From the NCBI GenBank assembly GCA_003455655.1, contig DMQP01000089.1, positions 1 to 7,252 on the forward strand: 7,252 bases of DNA, given 5' to 3'. Positions 1 through 5,664 of the stretch are shown here, piece by piece (within the stretch, counting starts at the first letter, position 1; every line of letters starts with the position of its first letter). Position numbers and translations under genes: made by a program. The notes under the pieces are model-generated. The model saw only the letters and a list, made by a program, of their open reading frames with translations. It was not told where the DNA came from and did not search any database. Source of the stretch: Treponema sp. (GTDB lineage: Bacteria; Spirochaetota; Spirochaetia; Treponematales; Treponemataceae).

Positions 1-1298
1 AGGTTTATAAAACAGCGAGCGCCCTTTTTAACAAAGAGTCTGCAACCGTCACTAAAAGTATCTTCGAAACAAATAGGAGTTGAAAAAGAAATGCCTCTAA
101 GCTTAAAGACAGTTGCTTCTTGACCTTTGTCCCACAAATGAGTGTCACCGTTTAAAAGCATTTTGTACAAACGGGGAAATGTTTTGCCGTAAGGAAACCA
201 TTCTGTAAAGGGAACTAAATGTTGTTTTTTGTAAATGAAAGGTTCTGGGGGAACAATAGAAGTCGCTCTTTTGTCAAAAACAAGTGCTGCGTTGTAATCT
301 GAATAATAGGCTTTTCCTTCGTCGACTGAATGTTGATTGCCAATAATAAAGCACAAGTCTTTTTGTTCAATAAACGAAAGCAGTTCTTTTACTAAAGCGT
401 AACGGTCAACATCATTTTTGAGTGTAAAATTTTTTATAAGCGGAGGAACAAAAGCAGTTTCGGGCCAAACAACAATTTGTGCATCTGGATTTTTTTCAAG
501 TGCATTTTCGGTAAGATTTATAAGTCGCTGTAAATCACTTTTGTAAGCAGACACTTCCATTTTCCAAGGGTCAGTATTACTTTGCAAAGCAAGAATCGTT
601 AGTTTCTTTGCACTAAGCATTTTGTCATGGCGAAAATACTGTGCATGTAAAATCATTCCCCACACATGACAGAATAGACAAAGTAAAATAACACAAAAAG
701 CTGGCAGTGTTTTTAAGAAAAAACTTTTACAAAAAAGTTTTTGTTTTTTTGCATACCATTCACGACCTTTTGTAAAAAGAAAAGCTAGAGAAGCATTTAC
801 CGAAAGACAGATTGCACTTACCAGCCACACTCCTCCCACTGAAGAAAGCGTTAAAAGTGCAGTGTTCTGCCATTGGGTATAAGCTATAATTCCATAATGA
901 AGAGCTGCAAAACCTAATGTCTTTACATACTCATAACACAACCAGACTAAAGACATAGACAAAAATTGCAAAGAAGGACGCAACATGCACAGCAATTTCA
1001 TCAACACAAAAACAAGTGCCATAAAAAAAGCGTATGCAAGGCAAGCAAAATAGAGTGTGTACCAGCGAAAGGTAAAGAGCCAGGAACACATAAGTGCATA
1101 CGAAAGTAAACCGTAGACAAATCCGTAAAAGCAAACACGAGAAAGTTTTACTTGGGGAACAAGAACAAAGATGGGAACTAAAGCAATAAAACCCAAAAGT
1201 CCAAGCCCCTTTTCAAAAAGAGGATTAGGATGTGAAAGAAAAAACAAAAAAGAGGCTAAGATAATTGCACCAAGGCGGAGCAAAAAACGCTTAGTCAT
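1..1298 (-). CDS. lnt: Apolipoprotein N-acyltransferase Lnt, C-terminal end cut off by window
   Basis: Lnt is an inner-membrane enzyme that N-acylates the lipid-modified N-terminal cysteine of apolipoproteins, the last step of lipoprotein maturation. The frame is open from ATG 1298 to the window edge (432 codons). The first ~215 residues hold several hydrophobic, probably membrane-spanning segments. A nitrilase-fold domain follows, with the expected Glu-Lys-Cys triad: Glu280 in WPETAF, Lys358 in YKKQHLVPF and Cys410 in ICFED. The Lys-to-Cys distance of 52 matches Escherichia coli Lnt (K335, C387). Glu366, eight residues after the Lys, matches E. coli Glu343, but the usual PFGE is PFTE here. 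About 100 C-terminal residues should lie beyond the edge. The start overlaps the end of the HU gene by 8 bases, suggesting translational coupling. An in-frame ATG at 1304 is an alternative start; neither has a strong ribosome binding site. Confidence 0.93.
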   Translation of the reverse strand, partial: MTKRFLLRLGAIILASFLFFLSHPNPLFEKGLGLLGFIALVPIFVLVPQVKLSRVCFYGFVYGLLSYALMCSWLFTFRWYTLYFACLAYAFFMALVFVLMKLLCMLRPSLQFLSMSLVWLCYEYVKTLGFAALHYGIIAYTQWQNTALLTLSSVGGVWLVSAICLSVNASLAFLFTKGREWYAKKQKLFCKSFFLKTLPAFCVILLCLFCHVWGMILHAQYFRHDKMLSAKKLTILALQSNTDPWKMEVSAYKSDLQRLINLTENALEKNPDAQIVVWPETAFVPPLIKNFTLKNDVDRYALVKELLSFIEQKDLCFIIGNQHSVDEGKAYYSDYNAALVFDKRATSIVPPEPFIYKKQHLVPFTEWFPYGKTFPRLYKMLLNGDTHLWDKGQEATVFKLRGISFSTPICFEDTFSDGCRLFVKKGARCFIN

Positions 1299-1608
1299 GT
1301 TCATCTTGGATAGGAAGTGTCCACAGAGCTTTCTTTAACTCTTGGCCTGAACGGAAGGCTGCAACATAATGAGGAGCAACAGAAAGTTGTTCTCCTGTAC
1401 GCGGATTGCGAGCCTTAGAGCGACCCTTGCGCAAACGGGGTTCAAAGGTACCGAAGCCACGAAGTTCAATTGTATTGCCATCTTTCAAAGACTGTTTAAT
1501 TTGTTCAAAAAGATTTTCAACAACATCTTGAATAACATGTTTTTCGTACTTTGTATTCTGATATACAGATTCGACCAAATCGTACTTAGTTATTTTATTA
1601 GCCTGCAT
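1291..1608 (-). CDS. HU/IHF-family DNA-binding protein
   Basis: This is a 105-residue nucleoid-associated protein of the bacterial HU/IHF family, which binds and bends DNA as a dimer. The N-terminal ~45 residues are the helical dimerisation part. GFGTF (51-55) is the family's signature turn, and RNPRTGE (67-73) lies at the tip of the DNA-gripping beta arm. The family is usually 90-100 residues; about 10 extra residues at the end (ALWTLPIQDEHD) include the stretch overlapping lnt. The frame stays open upstream to 1686, but I chose ATG 1608 because an AGAGGAG site sits four bases before it and because MQANKITKYDLV begins like the family; the upstream extension would read through a stem-loop. 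It lies between rpsT and lnt. HU and IHF subunits cannot be told apart here with certainty. Confidence 0.95.
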   Translation of the reverse strand: MQANKITKYDLVESVYQNTKYEKHVIQDVVENLFEQIKQSLKDGNTIELRGFGTFEPRLRKGRSKARNPRTGEQLSVAPHYVAAFRSGQELKKALWTLPIQDEHD

Positions 1609-1612
1609 AACT

Positions 1613-1619
1613 CTCCTCT
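1613..1619 (-). promoter_or_regulatory. Ribosome binding site that fixes the HU start
   Basis: AGAGGAG on the minus strand, four bases before ATG 1608. It is the only strong Shine-Dalgarno match in the open frame that runs up to 1686, so it favours the 105-residue product over the 131-residue one. Confidence 0.8.
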
Positions 1620-1642
1620 TTTGGACAAGCCCTAAAACAGTA

Positions 1643-1676
1643 AATGCCAGAGCAAGCACTGAGCCTGTCTGGCATT
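1643..1676 (-). terminator. Long stem-loop between rpsT and the HU gene: terminator, attenuator or processing site
   Basis: AATGCCAGA and TCTGGCATT form a perfect 9-base-pair stem (1643-1651 with 1668-1676). In the minus-strand RNA it extends by CAGGC pairing with GCUUG through one G-U pair, with one bulged base and a five-base loop. In the plus-strand RNA that pair would be A-C, so the fold favours minus-strand transcription, the sense of rpsT and HU. It lies 33 bases after the rpsT stop. The sequence after it (TACTGTTTTAGGG) has only a short, broken T-run, so full rho-independent termination is uncertain; partial read-through or RNA processing would fit too. A smaller AGCAC/GTGCT pair (1680-1684 with 1696-1700) lies just upstream in the transcript. 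Confidence 0.5.
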
Positions 1677-1709
1677 CTGAGCACATAAATGGTTCGTGCT
1701 TCTTACAAC

Positions 1710-1988
1710 TTATTTTGCAGCTGCAAAGGTTACATTGAACAACTTTGCCATGCGACTCTTTTTGCGAGAAGCATTGTTGTGCTTAATAACACCCTTGCGA
1801 TATGCGTTATCATATTCTGATGAAACCTGACGCAGACATTCAGCGGCTGCAGCCTGATCTTTCTTCTGGATTGCATCGAGATATTTTCTAACGCTTGTAT
1901 GGCAGCGTGACTTTACTGCACGGTTGCGCATGCGGCGTACAACGCTCTGATCGTAGCGTTTTTCTGCAGATGTTTTCTTTACTGACAA
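1710..1988 (-). CDS. rpsT: 30S ribosomal protein S20 (TTG start)
   Basis: S20 is a small, basic, helical protein that binds 16S rRNA early in 30S assembly. The 92-residue product has the family pattern: a Lys/Arg-rich N-terminal helix (SAEKRYDQS, RRMRNRAVKSR), a middle segment ending in an Ala-rich stretch (KKDQAAAAEC), and the conserved end KGVIKHNNASRKKSRMAKLF (65-84). The length is normal for S20 (about 85-95). The start codon is TTG; no ATG or GTG near it fits, and MSVKKTSAEKR is a sensible S20 start. The only Shine-Dalgarno-like sequence is a G-run at 1996-2000. Escherichia coli rpsT also starts with UUG, where that codon takes part in autogenous translational control, so similar feedback is possible here but is inference. 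It has its own promoter (2017-2045) and is followed by a stem-loop and the HU gene. Confidence 0.95.
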   Translation of the reverse strand: MSVKKTSAEKRYDQSVVRRMRNRAVKSRCHTSVRKYLDAIQKKDQAAAAECLRQVSSEYDNAYRKGVIKHNNASRKKSRMAKLFNVTFAAAK

Positions 1989-1995
1989 AGGAATA

Positions 1996-2000
1996 CCCCC
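1996..2000 (-). promoter_or_regulatory. Unusual G-run ribosome binding site for rpsT
   Basis: GGGGG on the minus strand, seven bases before the TTG start of rpsT. It is a poor match to the AGGAG-type sites before HU, the zinc-ribbon gene and the dehydrogenase gene. A weak site plus a TTG start suggests translation that can be throttled, which suits a self-regulated ribosomal protein. Confidence 0.45.
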
Positions 2001-2016
2001 AAAAAATACTTATGTA

Positions 2017-2045
2017 AGTTTATATGTTACAAAGGAAAGTGTCAA
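2017..2045 (-). promoter_or_regulatory. Sigma-70-like promoter for rpsT
   Basis: Perfect -35 TTGACA (2040-2045), a 17-base spacer, and -10 TAAACT (2017-2022; an overlapping TATAAA lies at 2019-2024). Transcription should begin near 2010, giving a leader of about 20 bases before the TTG start. The -35 lies inside an inverted repeat (2033-2058). Confidence 0.7.
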
Positions 2046-2058
2046 TTATCGCTTTCCT
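2033..2058. repeat. Inverted repeat spanning the rpsT -35 box
   Basis: AGGAAAG (2033-2039) and CTTTCCT (2052-2058) are perfect 7-base inverted arms around a 12-base centre that contains the -35 TTGACA. It begins 10 bases after the stop of the zinc-ribbon gene. With no T-run following in either direction it is not a clear terminator. It could be an operator or chance in AT-rich DNA. Confidence 0.3.
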
Positions 2059-2067
2059 AATGCAGAC

Positions 2068-2241
2068 TTATTTAAAATCCTTAGGTCTGCGTTCTGTGCG
2101 CTTGCACTTCTGACACTCAGCTACGTTTCTGAGTCTGCCATTCTCAAAAAGTGTCTTCATGACAATCTCACCACCGCAATCGGGGCAGATAAACTTTTGA
2201 GTTGCAACAGTCGTACGAGAGTTTTTACTGGCTCCGGCCAT
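2068..2241 (-). CDS. Small four-cysteine zinc-ribbon protein, function unknown
   Basis: This is a complete 57-codon gene with stop TAA at 2068-2070. The product has two CxxC pairs, CPDC (19-22) and CQKC (43-46), 20 residues apart, which is the classic layout of a zinc ribbon. It is basic at both ends (SKNSR near the start, KCKRTERRPKDFK at the end), which would suit binding RNA or DNA. It is supported by a strong GGAGGA ribosome binding site, a near-consensus promoter and its place just before rpsT. It resembles small zinc-containing ribosomal proteins such as L33 in size and cysteine pattern, but the residues around the second pair do not match L33, so I do not assign it. A ribosome- or RNA-related role is a guess from context. 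Confidence 0.85.
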   Translation of the reverse strand: MAGASKNSRTTVATQKFICPDCGGEIVMKTLFENGRLRNVAECQKCKRTERRPKDFK

Positions 2242-2246
2242 GACGT

Positions 2247-2252
2247 TCCTCC
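2247..2252 (-). promoter_or_regulatory. Strong ribosome binding site for the zinc-ribbon gene
   Basis: GGAGGA on the minus strand, five bases before ATG 2241. It supports the small gene as real and fixes its start. Confidence 0.8.
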
Positions 2253-2279
2253 AAACAAAAAATCAATTCAGTTCATAAG

Positions 2280-2308
2280 ACTATACAAGAAATTCTATCC
2301 TTGGTCAA
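2280..2308 (-). promoter_or_regulatory. Sigma-70-like promoter for the zinc-ribbon gene
   Basis: -35 TTGACC (2303-2308), a 17-base spacer, and -10 TATAGT (2280-2285); each box differs from consensus by one base. Transcription should start near 2273, giving a leader of about 32 bases. The promoter lies in the gap after the plsC stop, so the zinc-ribbon gene need not depend on plsC transcription. Confidence 0.72.
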
Positions 2309-2325
2309 GTAACTATGAAGATTTT

Positions 2326-3063
2326 TTATTCAGAACGCCAGTCTTCAAGCTGTTTTTCTATAAGTTCGTGAGCTTGGTCCAAAAGCGCCATTTCTTCTTC
2401 TTTTGTTTTAGGAGCATCGCATATCTTAAGAATTTTAATACGATACTCACCTTTGTAGAGGCGTCTGAAAATGGTATCTATCTGAGAGATACGCCAACCA
2501 CCGTCAAGCGCACACACTACAACGGGAAGTTGCAACTGTTCTTCAAGTTTACGGAAACCAGCAGAATAGAATTTTCCCAAAGAACCGTCACGGCTTCGTG
2601 TTCCCTCAGGGAAAATAACGGGATACCAACCGTTTTTACGAACTCTTTCTGCAAAAAAATCGAGGGCTTTTATAGACATAATACCCTTACGAGGAATAAG
2701 ACAGTGCCCTTGACTGCGTAACATTTTTCCTACCATGGGAACTTTTGCAAGTGCATCCTTTGCAACAAAACGAGTTTTTATTCCGCCAAAAAAATGTAAA
2801 AAGACACAAATATCAAGCAAACTCTGATGGTTTGAAAGAACAAGAAACTGCTGGGGAAGTTCTTGTCGAAAATCGTTATATTCCCTTAGATTGAATTTTT
2901 TGTATATACGCAAAATGCCAAAGAAAACACGATCACAGTAAGTGGTTATAAAATTTGACAAAATGAGAGACAGTTTTTTACTAAAGGGATAGACAATGCA
3001 CAAAATGAGCGTTGGAAAAGCAAGCAAAAACACCAAACAGGTGAGCGTAATTATATTTGACAT
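2326..3063 (-). CDS. plsC: 1-acyl-sn-glycerol-3-phosphate acyltransferase (PlsC/LPLAT family)
   Basis: This 245-residue membrane enzyme should transfer an acyl chain to lysophosphatidic acid to make phosphatidic acid, the precursor of membrane phospholipids. A hydrophobic segment near residues 5-27 anchors it. The acyltransferase blocks come in order: NHQSLLD (78-84, catalytic His79 and Asp84 of HX4D), IPRKG (123-127), FPEGTRSRDG (151-160, phosphate binding) and LPVVVCALDGG (179-189). The length is normal for the family. The start ATG 3063 has no Shine-Dalgarno sequence, and a promoter is placed so that transcription would begin at or next to the ATG itself (see 3070-3098). It follows the helicase gene with a 31-base gap. 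PlsC relatives also acylate other lysophospholipids, so the exact acceptor is inferred. Confidence 0.92.
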   Translation of the reverse strand: MSNIITLTCLVFLLAFPTLILCIVYPFSKKLSLILSNFITTYCDRVFFGILRIYKKFNLREYNDFRQELPQQFLVLSNHQSLLDICVFLHFFGGIKTRFVAKDALAKVPMVGKMLRSQGHCLIPRKGIMSIKALDFFAERVRKNGWYPVIFPEGTRSRDGSLGKFYSAGFRKLEEQLQLPVVVCALDGGWRISQIDTIFRRLYKGEYRIKILKICDAPKTKEEEMALLDQAHELIEKQLEDWRSE

Positions 3064-3069
3064 AAGTTC

Positions 3070-3098
3070 AGTATATGACAGTACGCTCTCTTTTTCAA
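3070..3098 (-). promoter_or_regulatory. Promoter for plsC, predicted to give a leaderless mRNA
   Basis: -35 TTGAAA (3093-3098), a 17-base spacer, and -10 TATACT (3070-3075). Only six bases (GAACTT) separate the -10 from ATG 3063, so transcription should start at about the A of the start codon. The absence of any Shine-Dalgarno sequence agrees with this. The -35 overlaps the stop codon of the helicase gene. Confidence 0.6.
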
Positions 3099-3103
3099 GA
3101 GAG
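3086..3103 (-). other. Short stem-loop over the helicase stop codon
   Basis: In the minus-strand RNA, CTCTCTT and AAGAGAG form a perfect 7-base-pair stem closed by a GAAA loop, a stable tetraloop of the GNRA class. The TGA stop of the helicase gene straddles stem and loop. No T-run follows, so it is not a standard terminator; it could stabilise the 3' end or affect read-through into plsC. Confidence 0.4.
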
Positions 3104-5569
3104 AAAATCGGTTACTGCAGCAAGTATGTCTGAAAGCGGATTGTACATTCTTCTTGATTGCGGAACACTTTCTGTAAACTGCTTACCGTAACGCTTTTCA
3201 ACAATACGTCTGTCTAAAACAACAATACAACCACGGTCATCGGTGCGTCTCATAAGTCTTCCAAAGCCTTGTCTAAATTTAACTACCGCCTGAGGCACAG
3301 AAAGTTCCATAAAAGAAGAGCCTCCCCTTTTTTCAACTGCTTCACTTCGAGCAGCAAAAACAGGATCATTGGGAACCGCAAAGGGAAGCTTTACAATAAC
3401 AACTTGACTTAAACTTTCTCCAGGAATATCTACTCCTTCCCAAAAACTGTCAGTGGCAAACAAAACACTTGTTCGGTCTTGCTTAAACAATTCCATAAGA
3501 CGGAAGCGATCATCGTCACCCTGTTTAATGAGGGTAAACTCTGTATCTCGAAGGCGCAGTCTTGTTGCATCATAGGTTTTTCTGAGACTGTCGTAAGAAG
3601 TAAAAAGCACTAAGGTTCTTCCGCCTGATGCAAGAATCAAATTAGACACCGTTTCTTCAATATAGTTTTGAAAGGCATAACTTTGATCTGGAAAGGGTGC
3701 ATCGTTGGGAACAGCAAAAAGAACATTTGTCTTGTAGGGAAAAGGCGATTCAAACTGCGAAACCGAAAGCCTCTGTTCATCAACAAAAGAAGCACCGGTA
3801 CGTCGCATCCAGTAAGAAAAGTTTTTTCCTGTTTTAAGCGTGGCACTAGTACAGACAACAGTATGCATGGGTTCAAATACGCCTGAGTTCATAAGGGGTG
3901 CAATATCAAGGGGTGTTTGAAAAAACTGAACATACGTAAGAGCTTCTTCCCCTGCTGTGCGGGCCCCTAAAACTTGCTTTTGCATCCAAAAGACTTTATC
4001 TTCCCGTTCATGCCATTCAGGAAAATTTTTACACAAAACAATAATGTCTTCGAGTCTACGCAAAACGGTTTTTGCTTCCCAGACACAGGGTACATCTGAG
4101 TCGTCTTCAGCAATTCCTTCCATTACTTCCCGCACTAAAGCTGCAAAAAGAGCAAGTGCTTGTTGCAAACGAGACAGAGCTGCAAACATGCGGTCAAAAC
4201 GAGAAGCACTTCCTTCGTCAATTTTTGCAGAACGGTCATCCATAAGTGCATCAAGAGCAGCATCATCGAGTGCAAGGAGGGCATCTTTTATTCCATTAAC
4301 ACAAGCGGTCGCTTCTGCCATACGATCTTCTACAGATGAAAGAGCAGAAACTTGCACAAAGAATCCTGAAATGGAAGAATGTCTTTGACGGAACAAAAGG
4401 TTTACTTGTTTTATGATTTTAAAACGATTTAATCCCTCGCTAAAAAAACTGGTAGCACTGTCTTCAATTCCGTGGGCTTCATCAAAAATAAGACGGCGGT
4501 AAGGAGGAAGCACAACTGCATCTTCATAACCGGCGCCGTTCATTCGACTTTCAATATCAGCAAATAAGAGGTGATGATTTACAATAACAATGTTAGCATC
4601 CATTGCTTCCTTTCGTACCCTCATAACAAAGCAGGTCTCGTGGTAAGGACAACGGGCTCCCATGCAGGCATCACTTTCTGAATTAACTCTTCCCCACAAA
4701 CTTTCTGGTGGCATAAAGGACAAATCTGAACGACTACCCGTAGGACTTGTCTTAACCCAATCAGAAATGCGGTCAAAGGTTTCTGTCTCTTCGCTAAAAA
4801 GGTCGCGCTCAGCAGCAGCGTCTGCAAGTCGGCGGCGGCACACATAGTTTTGTCTTCCTTTCAAAAGTACAGCCTTAATGTCATGTTCCAAACCTAAAAG
4901 AGAAATTGTGGCAGGAACATCTTTTTCCATAAGTTGCTGCTGTAAGTTTATAGTTCCTGTTGAAATAACAACGCGCTCTTTGTTGTATTTTGCCCACAGC
5001 ATTGCAGGCACTAAGTAAGCATAACTTTTTCCGACACCTGTTCCAGCTTCAAAAACTGCCACTTGATCTTTATTAAAGGCTTCACAAATAGCTTTTACTA
5101 AAGCCAACTGACTGGGTCGCTCTTCGTATAAGGGATTTTTTTTACTAAGAGGACCTCCCGCAGACAAATACGATGCCGTTTGGTCAGCATCTAAATACAC
5201 CGTAACTTTTGGCTTGACCGGCTCAACAACCACATACACATTACTTGCATCATTATTGATAATGTAAAAACCGACTGCACTGTCAGAAGCATGGACAGCA
5301 ATAGACATGTCTGCATCACTGGGTTCAAGATATCCTGAAGGATGATTATGAATAAGAACATTTCCTGCACGAGCAACACTTTGGTTTATAACCACTTCAT
5401 CAATCTGCCCCCGAGAACCAAGGGTTACCGACACTACTATTCCGTTCTCATCGATATTTCCAGCCCAAAACACTTCATTTCCACCGGCTTCGGCAATATC
5501 ACGGCGTAGAGAGGCTATTACTTCTTCAGAAAAACGTTCTTTTGTGTTCAAATTTCCACCCGAAGGCAT
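3095..5569 (-). CDS. RadC-like JAB/JAMM domain fused to a DinG/XPD-type Fe-S helicase
   Basis: This 824-residue protein has two parts. Residues ~10-118 are a RadC-like JAB domain with an intact JAMM metal site: Glu32, then HNHPSG (74-79) leading to PSDAD (83-87), which fits H-x-H-x7-S-x2-D. Residues ~150-824 are a superfamily 2 helicase of the DinG/XPD group: Walker A AGTGVGKS (175-182), DEAH (363-366), TSATL (574-578), the FATDSFWEGVDIPG block (704-717) and QGFGRLMRR (767-775). Cys244, Cys302, Cys307 and Cys313 match the spacing of the four iron-sulfur cluster cysteines of Escherichia coli DinG. The family unwinds DNA 5' to 3' and clears R-loops and stalled forks; a repair role here is inferred. 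Many Firmicutes DinG proteins carry an N-terminal exonuclease domain instead. The start is uncertain: ATG 5569 lacks a ribosome binding site and overlaps a promoter -10 box, so in-frame TTG 5551 after GGTGG is a real alternative. Confidence 0.93.
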   Translation of the reverse strand: MPSGGNLNTKERFSEEVIASLRRDIAEAGGNEVFWAGNIDENGIVVSVTLGSRGQIDEVVINQSVARAGNVLIHNHPSGYLEPSDADMSIAVHASDSAVGFYIINNDASNVYVVVEPVKPKVTVYLDADQTASYLSAGGPLSKKNPLYEERPSQLALVKAICEAFNKDQVAVFEAGTGVGKSYAYLVPAMLWAKYNKERVVISTGTINLQQQLMEKDVPATISLLGLEHDIKAVLLKGRQNYVCRRRLADAAAERDLFSEETETFDRISDWVKTSPTGSRSDLSFMPPESLWGRVNSESDACMGARCPYHETCFVMRVRKEAMDANIVIVNHHLLFADIESRMNGAGYEDAVVLPPYRRLIFDEAHGIEDSATSFFSEGLNRFKIIKQVNLLFRQRHSSISGFFVQVSALSSVEDRMAEATACVNGIKDALLALDDAALDALMDDRSAKIDEGSASRFDRMFAALSRLQQALALFAALVREVMEGIAEDDSDVPCVWEAKTVLRRLEDIIVLCKNFPEWHEREDKVFWMQKQVLGARTAGEEALTYVQFFQTPLDIAPLMNSGVFEPMHTVVCTSATLKTGKNFSYWMRRTGASFVDEQRLSVSQFESPFPYKTNVLFAVPNDAPFPDQSYAFQNYIEETVSNLILASGGRTLVLFTSYDSLRKTYDATRLRLRDTEFTLIKQGDDDRFRLMELFKQDRTSVLFATDSFWEGVDIPGESLSQVVIVKLPFAVPNDPVFAARSEAVEKRGGSSFMELSVPQAVVKFRQGFGRLMRRTDDRGCIVVLDRRIVEKRYGKQFTESVPQSRRMYNPLSDILAAVTDFLS

Positions 5570-5596
5570 TGTAGCGCAGTTTTAGCTGTCATTCAA
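5568..5596 (-). promoter_or_regulatory. Possible promoter of the JAB-helicase gene, overlapping its first codon
   Basis: -35 TTGAAT (5591-5596), a 17-base spacer, and -10 TACAAT (5568-5573). The -10 includes the first two bases of ATG 5569, so if it is used transcription starts near 5561 and translation must begin downstream, for example at TTG 5551. An alternative -10, TATAGA, lies upstream (revcomp of 5597-5602) but has a poor -35. Confidence 0.4.
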
Positions 5597-5628
5597 TCTA
5601 TAAATTTCAAAAATTCGTGGAAAAACAC

Positions 5629-5657
5629 TTAACAATTCTTTCTATTTGGTTTATACT
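5629..5657 (+). promoter_or_regulatory. Sigma-70-like promoter of the dehydrogenase-fumarase pair
   Basis: -35 TTAACA (5629-5634), a 17-base spacer, and -10 TATACT (5652-5657); each box is one base from consensus. Transcription should start near 5664, giving a leader of about 52 bases. The -35 overlaps TTAACAA (5629-5635), one half of the usual binding site of the NADH-sensing repressor Rex; the other half is degenerate (TGGAAAA, 5618-5624). Confidence 0.7.
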
Positions 5658-5664
5658 GTGTACG

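Noticed and set aside
719..742. Perfect 10-base inverted repeat AAAAACTTTT/AAAAGTTTTT with a four-base loop inside lnt
   Set aside because: It is made of A and T runs coding for Lys, Phe and Leu in lnt; such repeats arise readily in AT-rich coding DNA and no element borders it.
1609..1686. Upstream extension of the HU frame to ATG 1686
   Set aside because: It reads through a long stem-loop, lacks a ribosome binding site, and the extra residues do not belong to the HU family; ATG 1608 has a strong site.
2062..2090. GCAGAC/GTCTGC inverted repeat over the zinc-ribbon stop codon
   Set aside because: Only six pairs with a 17-base loop, no T-run after it; too weak to call a terminator.
2197..2721. 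Plus-strand open frame of 174 codons
   Set aside because: It lies opposite plsC and the zinc-ribbon gene, both with clear motifs, and its own product shows no recognisable domain.
3957..4388. Plus-strand Ser/Arg-rich open frame of 143 codons
   Set aside because: It is antisense to the helicase gene, and its composition is explained by the complementary codons.
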